This document shows, piece after piece, positions 41,861-56,514 of a stretch of DNA of 64,000 nt; the first letter of the stretch is position 1, and each line of letters begins with the position of its first letter. The position numbers and the translations under genes are program-made. This DNA comes from Nocardioides sediminis (GTDB lineage: Bacteria; Actinomycetota; Actinomycetes; Propionibacteriales; Nocardioidaceae). Below the pieces are notes generated by a model, which was given only the letters and a program-made list of their open reading frames with translations, was not told the origin of the DNA and ran no database searches. The stretch covers positions 124,001 through 188,000 of the forward strand of contig NZ_PZYZ01000007.1 in assembly GCF_003047295.1 (NCBI RefSeq). Reading direction: 5' to 3'.

Positions 41861-42418
41861 TCAGGGCTCGGGCAGGGGCGGCCGGTGGTCGCCCGGGAGC
41901 AGGCTCCACAGCTGCGTGTCCGCGCGCACCCCGGGCTTCCAGTACTCAGAGCGCAGCACCCCCTCGAGCCGGTAGCCGCAGCGCTCGGCGACCCGCTGGG
42001 ACGCGGGGTTGCCGACGGCGATGTGCAGCACGATGCGCTCGGCCCCCAGCTCGAGGGCGCGGTCGGTGAGGAGGGAGAGAGCCCAGGTGGCGACCCCGCG
42101 CCCCCGCGCGCCGGGGGAGACGATGTAGCCGATCTCCACCGTGGCCGACGCCCCGTCGATCACCGGGAGCATCCCGGCCCCGAGGAAGGCCCCGGTCCCG
42201 TCCACCACGGCGTACGCCTCGCGCTCGCCGGTCTCGCGTCCCGCGGCGAAACGCTCGACCCAGCCGGCGGCGTAGTCGTCCGGCGGAGGCTCGGGGATCC
42301 GGGTGAACCGGCGGGTGCCGGCGTCGTCGACGAGCTCGCGCAGGTCGGCGACGTGCTCCGCGGCGAGCGGGACGAGCCGCACGTCGCGGATCGGCTCGTG
42401 CCCCGAGCTGCTCCTCAC
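41861..42418 (-). CDS. GNAT-family N-acetyltransferase (RimJ/RimL type)
   Basis: A 185-residue acetyltransferase. The RimJ/RimL layout is clear: VRLVPLAAEHVADLRELV at the start, TVEIGYIVSPGARGRGVATWAL with the acetyl-CoA-binding RGRGVA loop, and NPASQRVAERCGYRLEGVLRSE at the end. These enzymes acetylate N-termini or small amines. The GTG at 42418 overlaps the stop of the upstream MBL gene as GTGA, placing it last in a three-gene unit with the MBL and maleylpyruvate isomerase genes. The substrate is unknown. Confidence 0.88.
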   Translation of the reverse strand: MRSSSGHEPIRDVRLVPLAAEHVADLRELVDDAGTRRFTRIPEPPPDDYAAGWVERFAAGRETGEREAYAVVDGTGAFLGAGMLPVIDGASATVEIGYIVSPGARGRGVATWALSLLTDRALELGAERIVLHIAVGNPASQRVAERCGYRLEGVLRSEYWKPGVRADTQLWSLLPGDHRPPLPEP

Positions 42419-43086
42419 CAGCCCCGGGACCGCCACTCGGCGAGGTGCGGGCGCTCGGCCCCCAGCGTCGCGTCGCCGCCGTGTCCCGGGTAGAACCACG
42501 TCTCGTCCGGGAGCCGCTCGAAGACCTTGGTCTCGACGTCGTCGATCAGCTGCCGGAAGGCGTCCGCGTCGCCGAACGTGTTGCCGACGCCGCCCGGGAA
42601 GAGCGAGTCGCCGGTGAAGAGGTGGCCGCCCTCGTCGGGCCAGTACAAGCAGATCGAGCCGGGCGTGTGCCCCGCGACGTGGATCACCTCGAGGTCGCAG
42701 GTCCCGACCGCCACCCGGTCGCCGTCGCCGACCCGGCGGGTGACCGGTACGCCGGTCTGCTCGGTGATCGCGTCGGCGTCGGCCTCGCCCGCGACGACCG
42801 CCGCGCCGGTGGCGGCCACGACCTCGGCGAGGGCGCGGTGGTGGTCCCAGTGCTGGTGCGTGGTGACGACGGTCGTCAGCGACCGGTCGCCGATGAGCTC
42901 CAGCAGGCGGGGCGCCTCAGCGGCGGCGTCGACGAGCACCAGCTCGTCGGTCTCCGTGCAGTGCAGCAGGTAGCAGTTGTTGGACATGTCGGGGTCGACC
43001 GCCACCTTGGTGACCCTCAGGCACCCGATGGTGCGGACGTCGGGCTCGCCACCGGGCGAGACGTCGCCGGTGTAGCTGTCGTTCAC
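42415..43086 (-). CDS. MBL-fold metallohydrolase, glyoxalase II-like
   Basis: A 223-residue metallo-beta-lactamase-fold enzyme. The metal motif is THQHWDHHRAL (HxHxDH), with further ligands in VAGHTPGSI and FTGDSLFPGGVGNTFGD and the late YPGHGGDATLG. This is the glyoxalase II subclass, which hydrolyses thioesters; in mycothiol organisms the substrate may be a mycothiol thioester. In Mycobacterium tuberculosis a related gene (Rv1637c) also sits beside uvrA. GTG at 43086 overlaps the preceding stop as GTGA; a GTG one codon earlier is possible. Confidence 0.9.
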   Translation of the reverse strand: MNDSYTGDVSPGGEPDVRTIGCLRVTKVAVDPDMSNNCYLLHCTETDELVLVDAAAEAPRLLELIGDRSLTTVVTTHQHWDHHRALAEVVAATGAAVVAGEADADAITEQTGVPVTRRVGDGDRVAVGTCDLEVIHVAGHTPGSICLYWPDEGGHLFTGDSLFPGGVGNTFGDADAFRQLIDDVETKVFERLPDETWFYPGHGGDATLGAERPHLAEWRSRGW

Positions 43087-43832
43087 CACGAGGGCACCTC
43101 CGGGAGTCGGTCGGCATCGACGGTCAGGTCCGCGCCGTCGCCGCGGCCGGTGAGCCACCAGCCGAGCGCGGCCGCGTCGCCGGTGACGGTGGCGACGGGC
43201 TGCCCGTCGCCGAAGTCCCAGGTGCGGGCGAGGTCGCGCGCGAGCACCCGGAACGGCTGGGGGTAGGGCCGCCTGGTCATCGACTCGATCAGCACCGCGT
43301 CGAACGCCTCGGGCCAGTCGGCGGCCGAGTAGCCGGCCGCCAGGTCGGCGTGGTGGATCTCCACCTCGCGGAGCCGCATCAGCGGCACGGTGGCGACCGA
43401 GAAGGTCGGGCCGCCCGGCGTACGCTCGAAGCGGCGTCGCCAGTGCTCGGCCGGCATGGCCGACGCAGCCCGGGAGAAGCAGTGCGTGGACGCCAGCAGC
43501 CGCTCGCGCAGCTCCTCGGCCGGCGCGGACGACAGCTCCTCGATGTCGCGGTCCCGCGTCTCGGGGGAGTCGTACATCGGCCGGCTCTCGCCACGCGCGG
43601 CCGCCGACAGCACGGCCTCGAGGGCCTCGCCGTTGAGGGCGAGGTGCGCCACGACGTGGGCCCGCGTCCAGCCGGGGAGCAGCGACGGCTGGCCGACGTC
43701 CTCGGCCGGGAGGCCGTCGACGGTGCGCACCAGACGTTGGTCCGCCTCCGCGAGGAGCTCGAGCTGGGTGGGCACCCAGGGTGGTGTCCCGGCCGCCTGG
43801 CCCGGGGGAGCGGTGTCGGTCATGACTGTCAT
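43083..43832 (-). CDS. Maleylpyruvate isomerase-type mycothiol-dependent protein
   Basis: A 249-residue DinB/MDMPI-fold protein. The metal-binding N-terminal part shows LLPGWTRAHVVAHLALNGEAL and later RLREVEIHHADLAAGYS, whose histidines are the usual zinc ligands. A C-terminal region (ADLTVDADRLPEVPSW) completes the MDMPI layout. Family members use mycothiol as cofactor, for example to isomerise maleylpyruvate, but many are uncharacterised. It is first in a coupled unit with the MBL and GNAT genes. The ATG at 43832 has a weak AGGTG-like site; an ATG at 43823 is an alternative. Confidence 0.86.
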   Translation of the reverse strand: MTVMTDTAPPGQAAGTPPWVPTQLELLAEADQRLVRTVDGLPAEDVGQPSLLPGWTRAHVVAHLALNGEALEAVLSAAARGESRPMYDSPETRDRDIEELSSAPAEELRERLLASTHCFSRAASAMPAEHWRRRFERTPGGPTFSVATVPLMRLREVEIHHADLAAGYSAADWPEAFDAVLIESMTRRPYPQPFRVLARDLARTWDFGDGQPVATVTGDAAALGWWLTGRGDGADLTVDADRLPEVPSW

Positions 43833-43913
43833 TCAACACACACCTGGGGGTGCTGTGCAGCCCCGTAGGATCGAGAACTGACCGCGTGGCGGGTTGCGAC
43901 CCGGCGCGGCATC

Positions 43914-43929
43914 ACGAACACTTGTTCGA
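43914..43929. promoter_or_regulatory. LexA SOS box upstream of uvrA
   Basis: ACGAACACTTGTTCGA matches the actinobacterial SOS box TCGAAC-N4-GTTCGA at all fixed positions except the first base. It lies 63 bases before the uvrA GTG and predicts DNA-damage induction of uvrA. Confidence 0.82.
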
Positions 43930-43992
43930 AATGAACGTCCTGCCCGGGCGCACGGCTCGTGGCGGGCACCCCCCGTGCAGTGAAGGACAACT

Positions 43993-47064
<3,072 letters not shown>

Positions 47065-47065
47065 G

Positions 47066-47095
47066 CGTCACCCGTGGCGCGACGACCGGGTGACG
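47066..47095 (+). terminator. First hairpin after uvrA
   Basis: CGTCACCCG and CGGGTGACG form a 9-bp stem with a 12-base loop, directly after the stop codon. Confidence 0.5.
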
Positions 47096-47123
47096 GAGCA
47101 GGCTGGGGACACCAGCCTGCTCC
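47095..47123 (+). terminator. Second hairpin after uvrA, strong stem
   Basis: GGAGCAGGCTGG and CCAGCCTGCTCC form a perfect 12-bp stem around a 5-base loop. This is the most stable hairpin in the window. There is no U-tract. It abuts the first hairpin and probably ends the uvrA transcript before the Rieske gene. Confidence 0.7.
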
Positions 47124-47192
47124 CCGCCGGCACTGGGGTCGGTGTCCTACGGTGGTGTGCACCGTCTGCTGACCTGACCGAGAGGCCACCTC

Positions 47193-47660
47193 ATGAGCAC
47201 CGAGCACCCCTTGACCCGCCGCCGGTTCACCGCGACCGCCACCGCCGGGCTCGCGCTCCCCGTGCTGGCCGCGTGCGGGTCCGACGACGGCGGCACGGCC
47301 GCCGACAGCTCCTCCGCCGAGCCGAGCGACGCCTCCTCGAGCCCCGCGGAGGACGGCGCCGGCGGCGCGACGGGCGCCGTGCTCGCGAGCACCTCGGACG
47401 TCCCGGTCGGCGGGTGCGCGGTGTTCGAGTCCGAGAAGGTCGTGGTCACCCAGCCGACGGAGGGCGAGTTCAAGGCGTTCAGCTCCACGTGCACCCACCA
47501 GGGCTGCGCGGTGAGCTCCTCGAGCGACGGCGAGATCCCCTGCAACTGCCACGGCAGCCGCTTCTCCCTGGAGGACGGCTCGGTCCTCAACGGGCCGGCC
47601 ACGGCGCCGCTCGACGAGGTCGCGATCACCGTCGAGGGGGACAGCATCACGCTGGCCTGA
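47193..47660 (+). CDS. Rieske [2Fe-2S] lipoprotein, Tat-exported
   Basis: A 155-residue exported electron carrier. The N-terminus shows a twin-arginine motif (TRRRFTATA) and a lipobox VLAAC with the lipid-accepting cysteine near residue 28, followed by a Ser/Ala/Asp-rich linker. The Rieske cluster ligands are in CTHQGC and CNCHGSRF, each giving one Cys and one His. Length and spacing are normal for stand-alone Rieske proteins of actinobacteria. No cytochrome bc or oxygenase gene is adjacent, so its redox partner is unknown. The ATG has only a weak GAGAGG site 10 bases upstream. Confidence 0.9.
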   Translation: MSTEHPLTRRRFTATATAGLALPVLAACGSDDGGTAADSSSAEPSDASSSPAEDGAGGATGAVLASTSDVPVGGCAVFESEKVVVTQPTEGEFKAFSSTCTHQGCAVSSSSDGEIPCNCHGSRFSLEDGSVLNGPATAPLDEVAITVEGDSITLA

Positions 47661-47703
47661 GCCGGCCCCTCACCACCCCTCGGGCACTGTCCCCGGGGGT
47701 CCG

Positions 47704-47709
47704 TAGGGT
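47704..47709 (+). promoter_or_regulatory. -10-like hexamer for uvrC
   Basis: TAGGGT ends 6 nt before the GTG at 47716, consistent with leaderless transcription. No SOS box is visible here. Confidence 0.5.
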
Positions 47710-47715
47710 TGTCGC

Positions 47716-49719
47716 GTGGCCACCCCCAGCAGCTATCGACCCGCTCCAGGGTCGATCCCGACCGACCCGGGGGTCTACCGGTTCCGCGACGCCAAGGGCC
47801 GGGTGATCTACGTCGGCAAGGCCAAGAGCCTGCGCCCGCGCCTGTCGTCGTACTTCCAGGACATCGCCAACCTGCACCCGCGCACGGCGAGCATGGTGAC
47901 GACCGGCGCCAGCGTCGAGTGGACCGTCGTCCGCACCGAGGTGGAGGCCCTCCAGCTGGAGTACAGCTGGATCAAGGAGTTCGACCCGCGGTTCAACGTG
48001 AAGTACCGCGACGACAAGTCCTACCCGTGGCTCGCGGTGACCCTCGGTGAGGAGTTCCCGCGCGTCATGGTGGGTCGCGGGGCCAAGCGCAGGGGGACGC
48101 GCTACTTCGGGCCCTACGGCCACGCCTGGGCGATCCGCGAGACGGTCGACCTGCTGCTGCGGGTCTTCCCGATGCGCTCGTGCAGCAATGGGGTGTTCAA
48201 GCGGTCCAGCCAGATCGGCCGGCCGTGCCTGCTCGGCTACATCGACAAGTGCTCGGCGCCGTGCGTCGGCAACGTCACCGCCGAGGAGCACCGCCGCATC
48301 GTCGACGACTTCTGCGACTTCATGGCCGGCAACACCAACGCGTTCGTGCGTCGCATCGAGAAGGAGATGTACGCCGCCTCGGAGGCGCTCGACTTCGAGA
48401 AGGCCGCCCGCCTCCGCGACGACCTCGGCGCCATGCGCAAGGCCCTGGAGAAGCAGGCAGTGGTGCTGGGCGACGGCACCGACGCCGACGTCATCGCGCT
48501 GGCGGAGGACCCTCTCGAGGTGGCCGTCCAGATCTTCTACGTGCGCGGCGGGCGCATCCGCGGCCAGCGCGGCTGGGTGGCCGACCGGGCCGACGACAGC
48601 GACACCGCCGGCCTCGTCCAGGAGTTCCTGCTCCAGCTCTACGGCGGCGCGGCCGCCGACGACGACGCCTCGGCGATCCCGCGCGAGGTGCTCGTGCCGG
48701 CGCTGCCGCCGGACGCCGCGGTGCTCGAGGAGCTGCTCAGCGACCTGCGGGGGAGCCGGGTGTCTATCCGGGTGCCGCAGCGGGGGGCCAAGCTCACCCT
48801 CCAGCAGACGGTGGCGTCCAACGCCGGCCAGGCGCTCGCGCTGCACAAGACCAAGCGGGCCAGCGACCTCACCACCCGCAACCGGGCGCTCGAGGAGATC
48901 CAGAAGGCGCTCGGGCTCGACGAGGTGCCGCTGCGCATCGAGTGCTACGACGTGTCCAACCTGCAGGGCACCGAGGTCGTGGCCTCGATGGTGGTCTTCG
49001 AGGACGGCCTGCCGCGCAAGGGGGAGTACCGCCGGTTCGTCATCCGGGGCGAGGACGGGGCCGACGGACAGGTCGGGCAGAACGACGTCGCCCACATGCA
49101 CCAGGTCATCACGCGGCGCTTCCGGAGGCTGCTCGACGAGCAGGCGCGCTCCGAGACGGTCAGCACCGACTCCGGGCCGATGCTGGTCGACCCCGAGACG
49201 GGCCGGCCGCGCAAGTTCGCCTACGCGCCGGGGCTCGTGGTGGTCGACGGCGGTCCGCCGCAGGTCGCCGCCGCGCAACAGGCCCTCACCGAGCTCGGCA
49301 TCGACGACATCCCCGTCTGCGGCCTGGCCAAGCGGCTCGAGGAGGTGTGGCTCCCCGACGAGGAGGACCCGGTGATCATGGCGCGGTCCAGCGAGGGCCT
49401 CTACCTCCTGCAGCGGGTGCGGGACGAGGCCCACCGGTTCGCGATCACGCACCACCGGTCCCGACGGTCCAAGACGATGGTCGAGAGCGTCCTCGACGAC
49501 GTCCCGGGCCTGGGCGAGGTGCGCCGCAGGACGCTGCTCAAGCACTTCGGGTCGCTCAAGAAGCTGCGCGAGGCCGACCAGGCGGAGATCGCCCTGGTCC
49601 CGGGCATCGGCCCCCGCACGGCCGCCTCCATCAAGGAGGCTGTCGCCGGGGCCGCCGCGACCCGCCAGACTGGCGCCCCGCGGGTCAACACCGCCACGGG
49701 CGAGATCGAGGAGGACTGA
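47716..49719 (+). CDS. uvrC: Excinuclease ABC subunit C (UvrC)
   Basis: A 667-residue dual endonuclease that cuts on both sides of the lesion. The GIY-YIG domain starts [20 protein letters not shown] and makes the 3' cut. The central UVR motif [12 protein letters not shown] binds UvrB. The C-terminal RNase H-like domain ([16 protein letters not shown] and [13 protein letters not shown]) makes the 5' cut. The tandem HhH end reads [18 protein letters not shown] and [12 protein letters not shown]. It starts at a GTG and heads the conserved uvrC-rapZ-yvcK-whiA cluster; rapZ begins on its stop codon. Confidence 0.97.
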   Translation: MATPSSYRPAPGSIPTDPGVYRFRDAKGRVIYVGKAKSLRPRLSSYFQDIANLHPRTASMVTTGASVEWTVVRTEVEALQLEYSWIKEFDPRFNVKYRDDKSYPWLAVTLGEEFPRVMVGRGAKRRGTRYFGPYGHAWAIRETVDLLLRVFPMRSCSNGVFKRSSQIGRPCLLGYIDKCSAPCVGNVTAEEHRRIVDDFCDFMAGNTNAFVRRIEKEMYAASEALDFEKAARLRDDLGAMRKALEKQAVVLGDGTDADVIALAEDPLEVAVQIFYVRGGRIRGQRGWVADRADDSDTAGLVQEFLLQLYGGAAADDDASAIPREVLVPALPPDAAVLEELLSDLRGSRVSIRVPQRGAKLTLQQTVASNAGQALALHKTKRASDLTTRNRALEEIQKALGLDEVPLRIECYDVSNLQGTEVVASMVVFEDGLPRKGEYRRFVIRGEDGADGQVGQNDVAHMHQVITRRFRRLLDEQARSETVSTDSGPMLVDPETGRPRKFAYAPGLVVVDGGPPQVAAAQQALTELGIDDIPVCGLAKRLEEVWLPDEEDPVIMARSSEGLYLLQRVRDEAHRFAITHHRSRRSKTMVESVLDDVPGLGEVRRRTLLKHFGSLKKLREADQAEIALVPGIGPRTAASIKEAVAGAAATRQTGAPRVNTATGEIEED

Positions 49720-50585
49720 TGGACGCCACGCCGGCAGAGCTGGTCGTCGTGACCGGCATGACGGGCGCCGGACGCAGCACGGCGGCCAAGGAGCTCGAGG
49801 ACCTCGGGTTCTTCGTGGTCGACAACCTGCCGCCCACCCTCGTGCGCGACGTCGTACGCCTCGTCGACGACAGCCGTGGGATCAGCCAGCCGATCGCCGT
49901 GGTCGTCGACGTCCGGTCGGGCTCGTTCTTCGACTCCCTCCAGGCCAACCGCACCCAGAAGGTCACCGGCCGCCCCACCACGCTGCTGTTCCTCGACGCG
50001 ACCGACGAGGTCCTCGTGCGCCGCCAGGAGGCCGCCAGGCGCCCGCACCCGCTCCAGGGCAGCGGCCGGCTCCTCCACGGACTGCAGCGCGAGCGCGAGG
50101 TGCTGGCCGACCTGCGCAGCGACGCCGACCTGGTCATCGACACCACCAACTTCAACGTCCACCAGCTCACCGACCGGATCGCGGAGCAGTTCGGCACCCC
50201 CGAGTCGACGCGGCTCAAGGTGACGGTGACCAGCTTCGGCTTCAAGTACGGCATCCCGGTGGACGCCGACTTCGTGGCCGACATGCGCTTCCTCCCCAAC
50301 CCGCACTGGGTTCCCGAGCTGCGTCCCCTCAACGGGCGCGACGAGCCCGTGGCCGCCTACGTCAAGGACCGGCCCGGGGCCGTCACGTTCCTCGAGCAGT
50401 ACGTCCCCGTGCTGGAGACGGCCGCCGAGGGCTACCTGCGCGAGGGCAAGCGGTTCATGACGATCGCGATCGGCTGCACGGGCGGCAAGCACCGCAGCGT
50501 GGCGATGACCGAGGAGATCGCGTCGCGCCTGCGCGAGCGCGGGTACGACGTCTCGGCACGGCACCGCGACCTCGGGAGGGAGTGA
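49719..50585 (+). CDS. rapZ: RapZ/YvcJ-family nucleotide-binding protein
   Basis: A 288-residue P-loop protein. The N-terminal Walker A is GMTGAGRSTAAKELEDLG, where the family usually has GMSGAG. The FFVVDNLPPTL segment and the C-terminal IAIGCTGGKHRSVAMTEEI block are diagnostic. In enterobacteria RapZ guides RNase E to GlmZ RNA; in Gram-positives YvcJ is a GTP/ATP-binding protein of unknown role, and that is the better guide here. It overlaps uvrC by one base and the next gene's alternative start by 4. Confidence 0.95.
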   Translation: MDATPAELVVVTGMTGAGRSTAAKELEDLGFFVVDNLPPTLVRDVVRLVDDSRGISQPIAVVVDVRSGSFFDSLQANRTQKVTGRPTTLLFLDATDEVLVRRQEAARRPHPLQGSGRLLHGLQREREVLADLRSDADLVIDTTNFNVHQLTDRIAEQFGTPESTRLKVTVTSFGFKYGIPVDADFVADMRFLPNPHWVPELRPLNGRDEPVAAYVKDRPGAVTFLEQYVPVLETAAEGYLREGKRFMTIAIGCTGGKHRSVAMTEEIASRLRERGYDVSARHRDLGRE

Positions 50586-50587
50586 CG

Positions 50588-51556
50588 ATGGCGCGCGACA
50601 CCGCCCAGGCCGCCGTCGCCCTGGGCGGCGGACACGGCCTGTTCGCCACCCTGAGCGCGCTGCGGCGCCTGGAGGCCGACCTCACGATCGACTCGCTGAC
50701 CGCGGTCGTCACCGTCGCCGACAACGGCGGCTCCTCCGGACGACTGCGCGGCGAGTTCGGCGTCCTGCCGCCGGGCGACCTGCGGATGGCCCTGGCGGCG
50801 CTGTGCCGCGACGACGACTGGGGGCGCACCTGGGCCGACGTGGTCCAGCACCGCTTCGCCGGCGAGGGCGACATGCGCGGCCACGTCATCGGCAACCTGC
50901 TGATCGTCGGACTGTGGGAGCTGATGGGTGACCACGTGCGCGCCCTGGACTGGGTCGGACGCCTGCTCGGTGCGCAGGGGCGGGTGCTGCCGATGGCGAT
51001 CACGCCGATGGACATCACCGCCGAGGTCCGAGGGCTCGACGCCGAGCGTCCCGAGCTCACCAGCACGGTCCGCGGCCAGGTCGAGGTGGCGACCACGGAG
51101 GGCGACATCGTCTCGGTGGCCCTCGACCCGCCGTCGCCCGCGGCGTGCCCCGAGTCGGTCGAGGCGATCATGGCCGCCGACTGGGTGTTCCTCGGACCCG
51201 GCTCCTGGTACACCTCGGTGATCCCGCACCTCATGGTCCCGCGGCTGCGCGAGGCCCTCGTCGCCACCAGCGCCCGGCTGGTCGTCGTGCTCAACCTCGA
51301 GCCCCAGGAGGGGGAGACGCCCGGCTTCGGCCCCGAGGACCTCCTCGCGGCGCTCTTCGAGCACGCACCCGACCTGAAGATCCACACCGTCCTGGCCGAC
51401 CGGGCCAGCGTCGGCCACCCCGACGTGCTGGAGCGCGTCGTGTCCGATGCCGGAGCCGAGCTCGTGCTGGCCGACGTGGCCGAGGACGGTGCGTCGGACC
51501 GCCACGACCACGCCCGGCTGGCGGCCGCCTTCGAAGCCATCGTGTCGCGCCCCTGA
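50588..51556 (+). CDS. yvcK: Gluconeogenesis factor YvcK/CofD-like protein
   Basis: A 322-residue cytosolic protein of the YvcK family, which binds UDP-sugars and links central carbon status to cell-wall synthesis. The GGGHGLFATLSALRR loop at the start, VTVADNGGSSGRLRGEFG and IGNLLIVGLWELMGD are the family blocks, and GPGSWYTSVIPHL lies in the C-terminal half. ATG at 50588 has a GGGAG site; a GTG at 50582 that overlaps the rapZ stop is a second option. It lies between rapZ and whiA as in most actinobacteria. Confidence 0.94.
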   Translation: MARDTAQAAVALGGGHGLFATLSALRRLEADLTIDSLTAVVTVADNGGSSGRLRGEFGVLPPGDLRMALAALCRDDDWGRTWADVVQHRFAGEGDMRGHVIGNLLIVGLWELMGDHVRALDWVGRLLGAQGRVLPMAITPMDITAEVRGLDAERPELTSTVRGQVEVATTEGDIVSVALDPPSPAACPESVEAIMAADWVFLGPGSWYTSVIPHLMVPRLREALVATSARLVVVLNLEPQEGETPGFGPEDLLAALFEHAPDLKIHTVLADRASVGHPDVLERVVSDAGAELVLADVAEDGASDRHDHARLAAAFEAIVSRP

Positions 51557-51594
51557 GAGGCCCGGGCGACGGTCCGGGTGATTGACGCGCATGG

Positions 51595-51600
51595 CAGGAT
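51595..51600 (+). promoter_or_regulatory. -10-like hexamer for whiA
   Basis: CAGGAT ends 7 nt before the whiA ATG at 51608. It suggests whiA also has its own leaderless promoter inside the cluster. Confidence 0.4.
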
Positions 51601-51607
51601 CGGGGCC

Positions 51608-53813
<2,206 letters not shown>

Positions 53814-53814
53814 C

Positions 53815-55026
53815 GTGTCGGACATCTCCTCCCTGGGTGACCTGACCGGCAAGCGCGTCCTGGTCCGCTCGGACCTCAACGTGCCCCTGGACGGCAGCAC
53901 GATCACCGACGACGGCCGCATCCGCGCCAGCGTCCCGACCATCAAGCAGCTCTCCGAGGCCGGCGCCCGCGTCGTCGTGACCGCCCACCTGGGCCGTCCC
54001 GACGGCGCGCCGGACCCGAAGTACAGCCTCGCCCCGGTGGCGGCACGCCTCGGCGAGCTGCTCGGCCAGGACGTGGCGTTCGCGACCGACACGGTGGGCG
54101 AGAGCGCCACCGAGACCGTCGCCGGGCTGCGGGACGGCCAGGTGGCGCTGCTGGAGAACGTCCGCTTCAACGCGGGCGAGACCAGCAAGGACGACGACGT
54201 GCGCGGCTCGTTCGCCGGGCAGCTCGCCCAGCTCGCCGACGCCTTCGTCTCCGACGGCTTCGGCGTCGTCCACCGCAAGCAGGCCAGCGTCTACGACGTG
54301 GCGCTGCGCCTGCCGTCGGCCATGGGCGGGCTCGTCGCCACCGAGATCGACGTGCTGCGTCGCCTCACCGTCGACCCCGAGCGGCCGTACGTCGTCGTGC
54401 TGGGCGGCTCGAAGGTCTCCGACAAGCTGGGCGTCATCGACAACCTGCTGGAGAAGGCCGACAAGCTGCTCATCGGCGGCGGCATGGTCTTCACCTTCCT
54501 CAAGGCGCAGGGCCACGAGGTCGGCAAGAGCCTCCTGGAGGAGGACCAGCTCGACACGTGCCGGCGCTACCTCGAGGAGGCCGCCGAGCGGGGGGTGGAG
54601 ATCGTGCTGCCGACCGACGTGGTCGCCGACACCGCCTTCCCCAGCGGGGACCGCGAGCCGCAGCCGCGGGTCGTGGCCGCCGATGCGATCCCCGCCGACT
54701 CCCTCGGCCTGGACATCGGCCCCGAGTCGGGCGCGGCCTTCGCCGACGCCCTGGCCGGCGCCCGCACGGTCTTCTGGAACGGCCCGATGGGTGTCTTCGA
54801 GGTCGAGGCGTACGCCGAGGGCACCCGCGCGGTCGCGCAGGCCCTGACCGAGGTCGAGGGCCTGTCCGTGGTCGGCGGGGGCGACTCCGCCGCCGCGGTC
54901 CGCAAGCTCGGCTTCGACGAGGCCGCCTTCGGCCACATCTCCACCGGTGGCGGCGCCAGCCTCGAGTTCCTCGAGGGCAAGGAGCTGCCCGGCATCGCCG
55001 TACTCGAGAGGAACGCAACCCGATGA
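53815..55026 (+). CDS. pgk: Phosphoglycerate kinase
   Basis: A 403-residue enzyme that makes ATP from 1,3-bisphosphoglycerate. The [14 protein letters not shown] start is the family signature, with the substrate arginines in TAHLGRPDG and NVRFNAGE. The C-terminal nucleotide domain holds [18 protein letters not shown] and [13 protein letters not shown], then [11 protein letters not shown]. The GTG starts one base after the gap stop, and tpiA begins within its end (ATGA overlap), so the three are tightly coupled. Confidence 0.98.
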   Translation: MSDISSLGDLTGKRVLVRSDLNVPLDGSTITDDGRIRASVPTIKQLSEAGARVVVTAHLGRPDGAPDPKYSLAPVAARLGELLGQDVAFATDTVGESATETVAGLRDGQVALLENVRFNAGETSKDDDVRGSFAGQLAQLADAFVSDGFGVVHRKQASVYDVALRLPSAMGGLVATEIDVLRRLTVDPERPYVVVLGGSKVSDKLGVIDNLLEKADKLLIGGGMVFTFLKAQGHEVGKSLLEEDQLDTCRRYLEEAAERGVEIVLPTDVVADTAFPSGDREPQPRVVAADAIPADSLGLDIGPESGAAFADALAGARTVFWNGPMGVFEVEAYAEGTRAVAQALTEVEGLSVVGGGDSAAAVRKLGFDEAAFGHISTGGGASLEFLEGKELPGIAVLERNATR

Positions 55027-55811
55027 GCCGCACCCCGATCATGGCGGGCAACTGGAAGAGCAACCTCAACCACCAGGAAGCGGTGGTGCTCGTCCAGAAG
55101 CTCGCGTGGACCCTGTCGGACAAGCGTCACGACTACGGCAAGGTCGAGGTGGTCGTCGTACCCCCGTTCACCGACCTGCGGTCCGTCCAAACGATGGTGG
55201 ACGGGGACCGGCTCTCCATCAAGTACGGCGCCCAGGACGTGTCCACGCACGACGGGGGCGCCTACACCGGCGAGATCTCGGCGGCGATGCTGGCCAAGCT
55301 CGGCTGCTCCTACGTGGTGGTCGGGCACAGCGAGCGGCGTGAGTACCACGGCGAGTCCGACGAGACGGTCAACGCCAAGGCCCACCGGGCGCTCGCTGCC
55401 GGCATGACCCCGATCGTCTGCGTGGGCGAGGGCCTGGACGTCCGCAAGGCGGGCGAGCAGGTGCCCTACACCCTCGCCCAGGTCGACGGCTCGCTGGCGG
55501 GGTTCACCGCCGAGCAGGTCGCCGGCCTCGTGATCGCCTACGAGCCGGTCTGGGCGATCGGCACCGGCGAGGTCGCCACCCCCGACGACGCCCAGGAGGT
55601 CTGCGGAGCCATCCGCGAGCGCGTCCGGGAGGTCCACGGGGACGCCGCGGCCGACGGTGTCCGGATCCAGTACGGCGGGTCGGTGAAGGCCGCCAACGTC
55701 GCCGGGATCATGGAGAAGCCGGACGTCGACGGGTGCCTCGTCGGGGGCGCGAGCCTGCAGGCCGAGGAGTTCGGGGGAATCTGCCGGTTCTACGAGATGC
55801 CGGTCCTCTGA
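55023..55811 (+). CDS. tpiA: Triosephosphate isomerase
   Basis: A 262-residue TIM barrel that interconverts dihydroxyacetone phosphate and glyceraldehyde 3-phosphate. The catalytic lysine is in MAGNWKSN, the histidine in VVVGHSERR and the glutamate in [11 protein letters not shown]. The phosphate loop is [11 protein letters not shown]. The ATG overlaps the pgk stop by 4 bases. secG follows with its own -10-like element. Confidence 0.98.
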   Translation: MSRTPIMAGNWKSNLNHQEAVVLVQKLAWTLSDKRHDYGKVEVVVVPPFTDLRSVQTMVDGDRLSIKYGAQDVSTHDGGAYTGEISAAMLAKLGCSYVVVGHSERREYHGESDETVNAKAHRALAAGMTPIVCVGEGLDVRKAGEQVPYTLAQVDGSLAGFTAEQVAGLVIAYEPVWAIGTGEVATPDDAQEVCGAIRERVREVHGDAAADGVRIQYGGSVKAANVAGIMEKPDVDGCLVGGASLQAEEFGGICRFYEMPVL

Positions 55812-55828
55812 TTCGTCGGCCTGTGACG

Positions 55829-55834
55829 TAGGCT
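55829..55834 (+). promoter_or_regulatory. -10-like hexamer for secG
   Basis: TAGGCT ends 7 nt before the GTG at 55842. secG may thus have a leaderless promoter separate from the glycolytic operon. Confidence 0.5.
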
Positions 55835-55841
55835 TCCGCAC

Positions 55842-56081
55842 GTGATTCCGCTCTTCACTGTCCTGCTCGTCATCACGAGCCTGATCCTCATCCTGCTGGT
55901 GCTGCTCCACAAGGGTCGCGGCGGCGGACTCTCGGACATGTTCGGCGGCGGCGTCTCCAGCACCCTCGGAGGCTCCTCGGTGGCCGAGCGCAACCTCGAC
56001 CGGTTCACGGTCGGCGTGGGCATCATCTGGTTCGCCTGCATCATCGCGCTGGGCCTGCTGAAGGCGTACAACGGCGCCTGA
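55842..56081 (+). CDS. secG: Preprotein translocase subunit SecG
   Basis: A 79-residue membrane protein of the SecYEG channel. Two membrane segments are seen, about residues 3-22 (LFTVLLVITSLILILLVLL) and 53-73 (FTVGVGIIWFACIIALGLL), joined by the conserved loop HKGRGGGLSDMFGGG. It stimulates SecA-driven export. The GTG start gives the normal length. It sits between tpiA and rbpA, an arrangement common in actinobacteria. Confidence 0.94.
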   Translation: MIPLFTVLLVITSLILILLVLLHKGRGGGLSDMFGGGVSSTLGGSSVAERNLDRFTVGVGIIWFACIIALGLLKAYNGA

Positions 56082-56107
56082 CGTTTCGTTACGGGGATCG
56101 TGTCCCG

Positions 56108-56124
56108 CGGCGAGTCTCTCGCCG
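56108..56124 (+). terminator. Hairpin between secG and rbpA
   Basis: CGGCGAG-TCT-CTCGCCG forms a perfect 7-bp stem with a 3-base loop, in the 67-base gap. It ends 24 bases before the rbpA start, so it might also affect rbpA translation or attenuation. Confidence 0.45.
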
Positions 56125-56148
56125 GGGTCTTGAACAAGGAGAGAGCAC

Positions 56149-56511
56149 GTGGCTGGTGGCGGTGGTAACGCGATCCGAGGAAGCCGGGTCGGTGCGGGCC
56201 CGATGGGCGAGGCCGAGCGTGGTGAGGCGGCTCCGCGTCAGGCGGTGACCTACTTCTGCTCGCACGAGCACCGTTCGGTGGTGACCTTCTCGGTCGAGGC
56301 GACGGTCCCCGAGTCCTGGGACTGCCCCAAGTGCGGCCTCCCGGCCAGCCTCGACTCCGAGAACCCGCCGCCGGCGCCCAAGATCGAGCCCTACAAGACG
56401 CACCTCGCCTACGTGAAGGAGCGCCGCTCCGACTCCGAGGCGGCGGACATCCTCGACGAGGCGATCCAGCTGCTCCGCAGCCGTCGCAAGTCGGGCGACA
56501 TCATCTTCTGA
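56149..56511 (+). CDS. rbpA: RNA polymerase-binding protein RbpA
   Basis: A 120-residue actinobacterial transcription factor that binds the principal sigma factor and stabilises the open complex. The N-terminal GGGGNAIRGSRVGAGPM tail is typical. A zinc-binding core follows (TYFCSHEHRSVVTF, then WDCPKCGLPA), and the C-terminal sigma-interaction domain reads YKTHLAYVKERRSDSEAADILDEAI in part (KTHLAYVKERRSD). The GTG has an AAGGAGAG site. It is also linked to rifampicin tolerance in other species. Confidence 0.97.
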   Translation: MAGGGGNAIRGSRVGAGPMGEAERGEAAPRQAVTYFCSHEHRSVVTFSVEATVPESWDCPKCGLPASLDSENPPPAPKIEPYKTHLAYVKERRSDSEAADILDEAIQLLRSRRKSGDIIF

Positions 56512-56514
56512 CCC

